DNA of 64,000 nucleotides from an alpha proteobacterium U9-1i (GTDB taxonomy: Bacteria; Pseudomonadota; Alphaproteobacteria; Caulobacterales; Aquidulcibacteraceae). The stretch is from positions 1-64,000 of the forward strand of contig BBSY01000003.1 of the NCBI GenBank assembly GCA_000974665.1, written 5' to 3'. Shown in pieces: positions 1 through 6,602 of this stretch. Position 1 is the stretch's first letter, and the number at the start of each line of letters is the position of its first letter. The notes under the pieces were generated by a model. The model was given only the letters and a program-made list of their open reading frames with translations, searched no databases and had not been told where the DNA came from. The position numbers and the translations under genes are program-made.

Positions 1-70
1 GGGGGGAGGCGCGCTCCCCCCTCAGTCAGCCCGCTGCCCGGCCTGACAGCTCCCCCGCAAGCGGGGGAGC
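1..70. repeat. Dispersed palindromic repeat, copy 1
   Basis: Multi-hairpin GC-rich element at the left edge. It shares its layout and core words with 56270-56340: a G-run/C-run arm, then CCCCCTCAGTC, an inner hairpin, CTGACAGCTCCCCCG and CGGGGGAGC. The copy may begin outside the window. It lies inside a reading frame that stays open into the downstream coding sequence. Confidence 0.75.
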
Positions 71-338
71 AAAGGAGAGCCCTCCCGCCGGTAGCGATGA
101 CGGCGCGGTTGACGCGCCCGAGCTCAATCCGGTTGGGCTGTATCAGCGGGACGGCGAAAAAGCCTTGATTGATGCGCTTGAAGATCTAGGCCTGCCGGCG
201 CTCCAGGCAATGATCGCCGAACACAATCTCGACCCTTCGGGCGCGACAGCCGATTTGGATCGCGACGGCCTGTGCGCGCACGTGGTGGCGCAGGCGAAGA
301 AGCGCTCCGAACGTGACGCGAAGATGTTCGACTATTAG
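3..338 (+). CDS. Hypothetical protein, C-terminal part (runs off left edge)
   Basis: The frame is open from the window edge to TAG at 336-338. Its last ~80 residues read like a real folded domain: acidic and helical, with segments such as LIDALEDLGLPALQAMIAEH and a basic end KKRSERDAKMFDY. The pattern resembles C-terminal tails of small conserved bacterial hypothetical proteins in which an aspartate-rich helix is followed by an AEHxxDP-type loop; that similarity is from memory and weak. No ATG, GTG or suitable TTG lies in frame between the repeat at 1-70 and the conserved part, so the simplest reading is that the repeat is translated in frame. The stop overlaps the convergent glycosidase by 4 bp. 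Confidence 0.55.
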   Translation, partial: GEARSPLSQPAARPDSSPASGGAKESPPAGSDDGAVDAPELNPVGLYQRDGEKALIDALEDLGLPALQAMIAEHNLDPSGATADLDRDGLCAHVVAQAKKRSERDAKMFDY

Positions 339-1321
339 CCGAACAGGGCGTCCAGCATTTCCGGAATGAACACGCCGCGTTCGCGATCCCACACCGGAAA
401 CGCGCCGGCGAAATCCCACACGCACCAAGCAGCGCCTTCGTTTTCCCAAGCTTGACGGACGAGCTTCGTCCAGAGCGCGCGCTGCGCCAGAGGCAATGCG
501 CGATTGACGCCGAACTCGCCGAGTTGAAGCGCGTAGCCGCGCTGGGCCGTCCAACGCGCCGCGCGCGCGGCGTCGCGTGTGATGGCGGCGAGATCGCGAT
601 CCTCGCCCCAGGCGCGGCCGAAATTTGGCGCTTCGTCCAGCCATTCGGCGCCTTGGTGGGTGAAGGCGTGTGGCTCGTAATAGTGGACGCTGACGGCGAT
701 GTTGGGATCGTGGGGCGGGGTCCAATCGTCGAGTGCGTCGATGTTTTGCCAATTGCCGGGGCCGAGCACGACGAGGCGATCGGCATTGGAGTCTCGAATG
801 GCAATCAACGTTTGGCGCTGCAAGTCCGCGAGCCGCCGCCCGCGCCAGTGATCGCCGTTAGGCTCGTTGAAAGGTTCGAACATCAGGCCAGGAGGGGCGC
901 GCCGATAGTGACGTGAGATCTGCCGCCAGAGCGCGAGGAAGCGATCGTGGTGCGCCTGCGGCTCAAGCACGAGCGCATCGTAATGATGGCAGTTGAGTTG
1001 AACCTTGAGCCCGGCGCCGAGTGCGTGCTGCACAATCTCGTCCACGCGGTCGAAGAAAGCCGGCGCGATAGCGAAAGGCGGTGCAGAATTCGCGTGCGCA
1101 TCCCAGCGCGCCGGCAGACGGACGCCGTCAAAGCCGGCGGCGGCGATGGCGTCGAGATGGGCCAATTCGATCCGATAGCCCCAATCGCCTTCGTTGGGCG
1201 CTTCGAGCGCGTTGCCGAGGTTCACGCCGCGCCGCATCGGAAACGGCGCCGCGGGCTGACGGCTTGCGGCGGGTGCGCAGGCGCTGGCGGCGCCGGCGAG
1301 GAGGAGGTGTCTGCGATTCAC
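335..1321 (-). CDS. Glycoside hydrolase family 5 (cellulase-like) lipoprotein
   Basis: A 328-residue exported GH5-type endo-glycanase. The N-terminus carries a twin-Arg-like MNRRHLLLAGAASAC with a plausible lipobox at Cys15, so the enzyme is probably anchored in the envelope. The TIM-barrel signatures are clear: RRGVNLGNALE near residue 30, FEPFNEP with the predicted acid/base Glu153, HYYEPHAFTHQ near 213-223, and LQLGEFG with the predicted nucleophile Glu269. Length suits a single catalytic domain without carbohydrate-binding modules. The substrate (cellulose, mannan or another beta-glucan) cannot be read from the sequence. The gene is a lone unit, convergent with the partial gene on its left and divergent from pccA. 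Confidence 0.88.
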   Translation of the reverse strand: MNRRHLLLAGAASACAPAASRQPAAPFPMRRGVNLGNALEAPNEGDWGYRIELAHLDAIAAAGFDGVRLPARWDAHANSAPPFAIAPAFFDRVDEIVQHALGAGLKVQLNCHHYDALVLEPQAHHDRFLALWRQISRHYRRAPPGLMFEPFNEPNGDHWRGRRLADLQRQTLIAIRDSNADRLVVLGPGNWQNIDALDDWTPPHDPNIAVSVHYYEPHAFTHQGAEWLDEAPNFGRAWGEDRDLAAITRDAARAARWTAQRGYALQLGEFGVNRALPLAQRALWTKLVRQAWENEGAAWCVWDFAGAFPVWDRERGVFIPEMLDALFG

Positions 1322-1401
1322 CGTCGCAGGTTATGCCGTTTGCACCACGCGGGGCGAGTGCCGGGATGACGGCCCAGATAAACCCGGCTAACTACCCCTC
1401 C

Positions 1402-3402
1402 ATGTTCGATAAAATCCTGATCGCCAACCGAGGCGAAGTCGCTGTCCGCATCATCCGCACCGCCCGGCGGCTCGGGATCAAGACGGCCATCGTTTATTCC
1501 GAGGCGGATCGGGACAGTCTTGCAGTGGATATGGCAGACGAGGGCGTTTTCATCGGCCCGGCGCCGGCGGCGCAATCCTATCTGGTGATCGACAAGATCG
1601 TGGCGGCGGCCAAGCAGACGGGCGCGCAGGCGATCCATCCGGGCTTCGGCTTCCTTTCGGAGAAGGCCGAGTTCGCTGACCGCCTGTTGGCGGAGAAGAT
1701 CACCTTCATCGGCCCGAACCCGCATGCGATCCGGGCGATGGGTGACAAGATCGAGTCCAAGAAAGCGGCGCAGGAAGCGGGCGTGTCCTGCGTGCCGGGC
1801 TTCATCGGTGAAATCGAAGGCGTCGATCACGCGATCCAGATCTCGGAAGAGATCGGCTATCCGGTGATGATCAAGGCCTCCGCCGGCGGCGGCGGCAAGG
1901 GCATCCGCGTCGCCTACAACAAGAAGGAAGTGCAGGAAGGTTTTCCGGCCGTGCGCGCCGAAGCCAAGAACGCCTTCGGTGACGACCGCATCTTCATCGA
2001 GAAATTCGTCACTGCGCCGCGCCACATCGAAATTCAGATCATGGGCGATAAGCACGGCAACGTGCTGCACCTGTTCGAGCGCGAATGCTCGATCCAGCGT
2101 CGCAACCAGAAGGTCATCGAGGAAGCGCCGTCGCCGCTGTTGGACGAAAAGACCCGCAACGCCATGGGCGAACAGGCGGTGTCGCTGGCGAAGGCGGTGA
2201 ACTACGACAGCGCCGGCACCGTGGAGTTCGTCGCCAGCGGCGCCGACAAGAGCTTCTTCTTCCTGGAAATGAACACGCGCCTCCAGGTGGAGCACCCGGT
2301 GTCGGAGATGATCACCGGGCTTGATCTGGTCGAGCAGATGATACGCGTCGCCGCTGGCGAGAAGCTCGCGTTCAAGCAGAAGGATTTGAAGATCAAAGGC
2401 TGGGCGATCGAGAGCCGCATCTATGCGGAGGACCCCTATCGCAACTTCTTGCCGTCGATCGGGCGGCTGCGCGCGTATAGGCCGCCGAGCGAAGGCAAAG
2501 TCGGCGACGTGACTGTCCGCAACGAAACGGGCGTGCGCGAGGGCGACGAAATCTCGATGTTCTACGATCCGATGATCGCCAAGCTCGTCACCCACGCGCC
2601 GACGCGGATTGCGGCGATTGACGCGCAGGCGCGGGCGCTCGATCAATTCATGATCGAAGGCATCGCCGACAACATCCCGTTCCTCGGCGCGGTGATGGAG
2701 GAAAAGGATTTCCGCAAAGGCGACATCACCACCGCCTACATCAAGCAGAAATTCCCCGAAGGCTTCGCCGGCGTGCCGCCGAGCAAGGCGCAGGAGAAGC
2801 TGCTGGTGGCGTGTGCCGGTTTCGCGCGTGCGTTCGCGACGCGGCGCGCGGCGCAGACGAGCGGGCGTCTGAATGGCGATGCGGGGCCGGGGCGGCGCGA
2901 TTGGGTCGTCATTCTCGACCGTGTGCATCACCCGGTTGAGGTCGATCTCGACGACAACGGCGCCAATATCAGTATCGACGGCAAGTTCCATCGCCTCGAC
3001 ACGCAAAAGCGCCCCGGTGGACGCGTCTTCGAAGGCAAGTTCGACGGCGAGCCGTTCGCCGTGAAGATGAAGAACGAGCCGGAAGGCTATCTGCTGAAAC
3101 TGCGCGGCTCGACCGTGCGCGCTTTGGTGGCGAGCCCGCGCGGCGCCGAGCTGCACAAGAAGATTCCGGAAAAGCAGAAGGCCGACACCTCAAAGCTGAT
3201 CATCTCGCCGATGCCGGGCCTGATTGTTTCGATCGACGTGAAGGAGGGCCAGGAGGTGAAATCCGGCGAAGGCGTCGCGGTGGTGGAAGCGATGAAGATG
3301 CAAAACATCATCCGCGCCGAACGCGATGGCGTGGTGAAGAAGGTGCACTTCGCGGCTGGCGCGAGCGTCGCGGCGGATGAGGTTATGATTGAGCTGGCTT
3401 AG
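1402..3402 (+). CDS. pccA: Propionyl-CoA carboxylase alpha (biotin carboxylase/biotin carrier) subunit
   Basis: A 666-residue cytoplasmic subunit that carboxylates biotin with ATP and bicarbonate, feeding propionyl-CoA (possibly other acyl-CoA) to methylmalonyl-CoA. It begins with the family hallmark MFDKILIANRGEVAVRI, which fixes the start at 1402 although the frame is open further upstream. The ATP-grasp loop SAGGGGKGIRV and the biotin-carboxylase C-terminal region follow. A BT-type linker of about 120 residues separates these from the biotinyl domain, where EAMKM carries the biotinylated Lys near residue 632. Length and the BT region favour PccA over acetyl-CoA carboxylase AccC. No pccB or epimerase is adjacent in the window. 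The next gene overlaps its 3' end by 14 bp. Confidence 0.93.
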   Translation: MFDKILIANRGEVAVRIIRTARRLGIKTAIVYSEADRDSLAVDMADEGVFIGPAPAAQSYLVIDKIVAAAKQTGAQAIHPGFGFLSEKAEFADRLLAEKITFIGPNPHAIRAMGDKIESKKAAQEAGVSCVPGFIGEIEGVDHAIQISEEIGYPVMIKASAGGGGKGIRVAYNKKEVQEGFPAVRAEAKNAFGDDRIFIEKFVTAPRHIEIQIMGDKHGNVLHLFERECSIQRRNQKVIEEAPSPLLDEKTRNAMGEQAVSLAKAVNYDSAGTVEFVASGADKSFFFLEMNTRLQVEHPVSEMITGLDLVEQMIRVAAGEKLAFKQKDLKIKGWAIESRIYAEDPYRNFLPSIGRLRAYRPPSEGKVGDVTVRNETGVREGDEISMFYDPMIAKLVTHAPTRIAAIDAQARALDQFMIEGIADNIPFLGAVMEEKDFRKGDITTAYIKQKFPEGFAGVPPSKAQEKLLVACAGFARAFATRRAAQTSGRLNGDAGPGRRDWVVILDRVHHPVEVDLDDNGANISIDGKFHRLDTQKRPGGRVFEGKFDGEPFAVKMKNEPEGYLLKLRGSTVRALVASPRGAELHKKIPEKQKADTSKLIISPMPGLIVSIDVKEGQEVKSGEGVAVVEAMKMQNIIRAERDGVVKKVHFAAGASVAADEVMIELA

Positions 3403-3820
3403 GGACTTCGTCGCCTACAAAGGCCGCTTGCGTCGGAGTCAATTTCTCTGGCGCCATTTCGTCGTGTCGTTTGTCGGTACATTCGCCGGCATGGCTTTGA
3501 TGTTCGGGCTGTGGACCCTTGGCTCGGATCAGAATTTAGCCATTGGAATCGCGACATCGGTCGTGATGGTCCCCTTGATGTATGCCGACATTAGCCTCGT
3601 GGTGAGGCGGTTCCACGATGTGGGACTTTCGGGGTGGTGGGTCACTCCGCTCTTTGCCCCTATGGTGGTGACCCTGCTCCTGCCTCTCGGTTGGGTTCCG
3701 CTCGAGTGGATGATGTGGTTGCTGTTTCCGCTAGTGCTGGTGTTTTTTGTGATCTTGCTCGTCATTCCGGGCACGCGCGGTGATAACAAGTACGGTCCGC
3801 CGGACGCGAAATTAGATTGA
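3389..3820 (+). CDS. DUF805-family inner-membrane protein
   Basis: A 143-residue membrane protein with three or four hydrophobic segments and the DUF805 signature: an N-terminal YKGRLRRSQFLWR stretch, a central RRFHDVGLSGWW motif, and a C-terminal GTRGDNKYGP. The function of DUF805 proteins is not established. The start is the TTG at 3389, inside the last codons of pccA, with GAGG about six bases upstream. The overlap suggests translational coupling to pccA, though no functional link is known. Confidence 0.85.
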   Translation: MSWLRDFVAYKGRLRRSQFLWRHFVVSFVGTFAGMALMFGLWTLGSDQNLAIGIATSVVMVPLMYADISLVVRRFHDVGLSGWWVTPLFAPMVVTLLLPLGWVPLEWMMWLLFPLVLVFFVILLVIPGTRGDNKYGPPDAKLD

Positions 3821-3842
3821 TGGGCGCCGTTGTTTGCCTGGG

Positions 3843-3870
3843 TTCCGGATCGCGCTCCGCGCGTCCGGAA
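3843..3870. repeat. Small inverted repeat (TTCCGGA...TCCGGAA)
   Basis: Seven-base arms TTCCGGA/TCCGGAA flank a GC-rich loop and are followed by AATGACGG. This is the same general style as the element at 55669-55769 (TCATCCCGG...CCGGGATGA). It is probably a minor member of the dispersed palindromic repeats. Confidence 0.5.
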
Positions 3871-3878
3871 TGACGGAA

Positions 3879-3910
3879 GAAAAAAGAGGCCGCACTCGCG
3901 TGCGGCCTCT
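3879..3910 (-). terminator. Rho-independent terminator
   Basis: A perfect 10-bp stem AGAGGCCGCA/TGCGGCCTCT (3885-3894 and 3901-3910) has a 6-nt loop. On the minus strand it is followed by a T-run, so it terminates the DUF6249-like gene at 3938-4315. Confidence 0.85.
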
Positions 3911-3937
3911 CGTTTGCACTGCAGCCTCGCGCGAGAC

Positions 3938-4315
3938 TTACGCGCGGTTGCGGCCGAGATAATCGATGAGCGCCAGCAGCAGGAAGGCGATGCCCAGCGC
4001 GCCGATAATGGTGGCGGGAATGTATGCGCCTTCGTCCCAACCGTCGCCGAAATAGCCGGCGGCCAACAGCCCGCCCGCGAGCATGGTGAGGATGATGCCT
4101 TTGCCGAGACTTTTGCGGGCGCGGTCACCCTCTTCGAGCATTTCGCTAGAAAGCTTTTCGATCAAAGCCGGCTCAAGCGTCTGGCCGCGGGCCATGGCCT
4201 GGGACACCAGATCGTGCGCTGAGCGCTTGGTGCGTTCCTTGGACAGGATCGGAACCAGGATCACGGCCGCCAAGAAGGCGAAAAAGATAAACGGGACAAA
4301 GATTTCGGCTTCCAT
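3938..4315 (-). CDS. DUF6249-like small membrane protein
   Basis: A 125-residue protein starting MEAEIFVPFIFFAFLAAVIL, an N-terminal membrane helix. A cytoplasmic segment SAHDLVSQAMARGQTLEPAL and two further C-terminal hydrophobic helices follow, ending LIDYLGRNRA. The TM / amphipathic regulator-like stretch / TM-TM layout matches DUF6249, whose role is unknown. The start at 4315 is supported by GGGAG about seven bases upstream. A strong terminator lies directly downstream, so it is probably monocistronic. Confidence 0.75.
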   Translation of the reverse strand: MEAEIFVPFIFFAFLAAVILVPILSKERTKRSAHDLVSQAMARGQTLEPALIEKLSSEMLEEGDRARKSLGKGIILTMLAGGLLAAGYFGDGWDEGAYIPATIIGALGIAFLLLALIDYLGRNRA

Positions 4316-4600
4316 CGCAGGCTCCCTCAGCTTGGGGCGGCTCTGCCCCTCTTGCTTATGGGATGCGCCGCGGGCGCGGTTTGGATGCGGTAGTTTAGAG
4401 CTTCGTTTGCGCGCGCTGCGCGATGCGATCCGCCGGCACGCTTTGACGGCGGGCGGTGCGGTCAGCGGCGAGCACGGCGCGGGGCGCATCGGCGCGCTTT
4501 GCGATTCGGTCTGCCGGAGGTTTCATTCCACGCATCATCTGTTCGCCTCTTATGTTCGACGTAGAGGCGTTTGCCGCGCGCGAACATTAGGCAATGCAGC
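4316..4600. other. Intergenic region, no supported feature
   Basis: It holds the divergent-to-tandem spacer between the DUF6249-like gene and lipB. Open frames here are Arg-rich GC artefacts without ribosome-binding sites. I see no terminator, repeat or RNA. Confidence 0.5.
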
Positions 4601-5293
4601 CTAGACCGGCGCAGGCTGCGGCGGAGGTACGATTTCCGTTTGGCCAAACACGTTGTGGAACGAGGCGCGCAAGGCGGCGTCCGCATCGTTCATCGTTACC
4701 GGCAGACCGAGATCGACGAGGCTTGTGACGCCGAATTGCGGTGATGAAATTCCGCACGGCGTGATGCCGGAGAAGTGTTCAAGGTCGGGCTCCACGTTGA
4801 AGGCGATGCCGTGGAAGCTCACCCATTTGCGCAAGCGCACGCCGATGGCGGCGATCTTATCTTCGCGGCTCCAGCCTGCGCCTTTGCGCTCTACCCAGAC
4901 ACCGACGCGGCCGTCGCGCACTTCGCCTTTGACGTTGAACGCATCGAGCGCGCCGATGATCCAACGTTCGAGGTCAGCGACGAACTTGGTGACGTCACGG
5001 CCGCGTTCGCGCAGATCCAGCATGACGTAAGCCACGCGCTGACCTGGGCCGTGATAGGTGAATTGGCCGCCGCGCCCGGTTTGGAAAACCGGGAAGCGGT
5101 CCGGCGCGAGGAGATCGCCGGCCTTGGCTGAGACGCCGGCGGTGTAGAGCGGGGGATGTTCCAACAGCCAAACGAGTTGCTGGCCATGCCCCTCGGCGAT
5201 GGCGGTCGCCCGCGCTTCCATGAACGCGACGGCGGCCTCGTACGCGACGAGGCCGGGGGACGTCGCCCAACCGATCGGTGCTGTCTCGTTCAC
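4601..5293 (-). CDS. lipB: Octanoyl-(acyl-carrier protein):protein N-octanoyltransferase
   Basis: A 230-residue lipoate-biosynthesis enzyme that moves octanoyl groups from ACP to lipoyl domains of 2-oxoacid dehydrogenases and the glycine cleavage H protein; lipA then inserts sulfur. Family motifs are intact: [24 protein letters not shown], the catalytic Lys146 in [11 protein letters not shown] and the acyl-accepting Cys180 in GITPCGI. Length is normal for LipB. It lies divergent from the FliN-type gene at 5348, leaving about 50 bp for both promoters. Confidence 0.95.
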   Translation of the reverse strand: MNETAPIGWATSPGLVAYEAAVAFMEARATAIAEGHGQQLVWLLEHPPLYTAGVSAKAGDLLAPDRFPVFQTGRGGQFTYHGPGQRVAYVMLDLRERGRDVTKFVADLERWIIGALDAFNVKGEVRDGRVGVWVERKGAGWSREDKIAAIGVRLRKWVSFHGIAFNVEPDLEHFSGITPCGISSPQFGVTSLVDLGLPVTMNDADAALRASFHNVFGQTEIVPPPQPAPV

Positions 5294-5347
5294 GTCTGCT
5301 CAACCCTTTCAGGTTCGACTTGTGACTCGTTTAGATGGTGCGCCCTT

Positions 5348-5605
5348 ATGTCGGAAAGAACCCAGGTCCATTTGGTTGATGTCGAGCTGTCGGTGGTGCT
5401 GGGGCGCTGCCACATGCCGATGCAGCAATTGCTGCGCATGGGCCGCGGCGCGGTGATCCCGCTCGACACTAAGGAAACCGATCAGCTTTGGATTCTGGCT
5501 GCGGGGCATCCGATCGCGCGCGGAGAAATCACCATTCAGGGTGACCGGCTCTGCATTACGGTGACCGACCCAGCCGACGTTCACGAATTCAACGCTGCCG
5601 CGTAA
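5348..5605 (+). CDS. FliN/SpoA-domain protein (orphan flagellar C-ring type)
   Basis: An 85-residue protein that is essentially one SpoA (surface presentation of antigens) domain. It contains VDVELSVVLGRCHMPMQQLL followed by RGAVIPLDTK and a beta-rich HPIARGEITIQGDRLCITV, the order seen in FliN of the flagellar switch. FliN binds FliM and is the base of the C-ring. No other flagellar gene is in the window, so this is either a displaced fliN or a FliN-like paralogue. The ATG at 5348 lies between lipB and an exported protein. Confidence 0.8.
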   Translation: MSERTQVHLVDVELSVVLGRCHMPMQQLLRMGRGAVIPLDTKETDQLWILAAGHPIARGEITIQGDRLCITVTDPADVHEFNAAA

Positions 5606-5767
5606 GCGCGGCTTGGTTCAACTCCAAAAACGAGAAAACCCAACGGCGTCAGATCATATGGTCTGGACGAATCCTTATCGCATTGTTCATGTTGGGCTCA
5701 GGCAGCCTAATCCATTGTGCCTAGGCGCGTCGGAGCCGGCGCGTGTAACCCCGGGGGTTAATCCACT

Positions 5768-6247
5768 ATGTCGCCGATCGCTCGCATAATCGCGGCCACC
5801 GCCGCCCTGGCCGCAATCGCCACCGCTGGCGTGGCTGTCGCCCAGAATTACAGCCTCAACCCGACCTACGGCACCGCGAACCTCACGGCGGGCTTCACGC
5901 CCGACCCTTATGTCGTGAACGTCCAGTCGGGCGGCAGTGTCAACGCTCAGTCCCTGAGCTCGTCGTGCCGCGGCTTCATCGCCAACGCGCCGGACGTGCG
6001 TTTGAACTACACGTCGGGCTCACTGCCGCTCATCATTTCCGCCAATTCCGCCGCCGATACGACCTTGGTGGTCAACGCGCCGGACGGCACCTGGTATTGC
6101 GATGACGACAGCGGCAATGCCGGCATGAACCCGATGGTGCGGTTCAACGCTCCACGCTCTGGCCAATACGACATCTGGATTGGCACCTACGGCAACGCCA
6201 GCCTGCAGCCGGCCCAACTCCATATCTCGGAACTTTACACCCAGTAA
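5768..6247 (+). CDS. Exported beta-rich protein, function unknown
   Basis: A 159-residue protein with a Sec signal peptide (hydrophobic residues ~5-24, cleavage near VAVAQ-N). The mature part is rich in Ser, Asn, Tyr and Gly: it includes two Cys (SSSCRGFI and TWYCDDDSGN) that may pair and a C-terminal block, MVRFNAPRSGQYDIWIGTYG. That last block resembles the pre-peptidase C-terminal (PPC-like) beta-sandwich found in secreted proteins, which would explain why relatives are sometimes labelled peptidases; no protease triad is visible here. It has its own terminator at 6273-6300 and about 160 bp of upstream space for a promoter. Confidence 0.75.
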   Translation: MSPIARIIAATAALAAIATAGVAVAQNYSLNPTYGTANLTAGFTPDPYVVNVQSGGSVNAQSLSSSCRGFIANAPDVRLNYTSGSLPLIISANSAADTTLVVNAPDGTWYCDDDSGNAGMNPMVRFNAPRSGQYDIWIGTYGNASLQPAQLHISELYTQ

Positions 6248-6272
6248 TCGGACCGCACGGTCTGAGACGGCA

Positions 6273-6306
6273 GGGCCGGGGTTATCCCCGGCCCTTGTTC
6301 GTTTTG
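6273..6306 (+). terminator. Rho-independent terminator
   Basis: A 9-bp stem GGGCCGGGG/CCCCGGCCC has a TTAT loop (6273-6294) and a T-rich tail TTGTTCGTTTT. It ends the exported-protein gene at 5768-6247. Confidence 0.85.
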
Positions 6307-6364
6307 GCGGGACCTGATAGGTGACCCGCCTTCCAGTCGGGGCGGCTTTGCCGCCTCCAAAAAT

Positions 6365-6449
6365 GCGCTCGTGGCGGAATTGGTAGACGCACTGCCTTGA
6401 GGTGGCAGCGAGTAACATCGTGGAGGTTCGAGTCCTCTCGAGCGCACCA
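6365..6449 (+). tRNA. tRNA-Leu (anticodon GAG)
   Basis: An 85-nt type II tRNA. The acceptor stem GCGCTCG pairs with CGAGCGC, the discriminator is A and the CCA is encoded (6447-6449). The anticodon stem CTGCC/GGCAG encloses loop TTGAGGT with GAG at 6399-6401. The variable arm is long and the T-arm is GAGGTTCGAGTCCTC. It reads CUC and CUU codons. Confidence 0.97.
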
Positions 6450-6602
6450 GCTTTCGCTGCGCGCAGCGCGGAGAAGCTGCTTTGCCCGCAGGCGAGCCGC
6501 GTAGCGTCTCCCGCGTGGCGCCAGAGCTAAGTGATAGCTCGCTCAATCCCTCGCGTCCGCGCTGGGACGCCGCGAGCGATGCTCACGGCGCCCCGCGCGC
6601 GG

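Noticed and set aside
1318-3156. Long minus-strand open frame opposite pccA
   Set aside because: It is antisense to a clear biotin carboxylase; its translation is Arg/His/Asp-rich without motifs, a GC-frame artefact.
4462-4600. Possible Arg-rich small protein before lipB
   Set aside because: No ribosome-binding site and a composition expected from random GC-rich sequence.
6365-6602. Integration site at tRNA-Leu
   Set aside because: No duplicated tRNA 3' end and no integrase or phage gene nearby.
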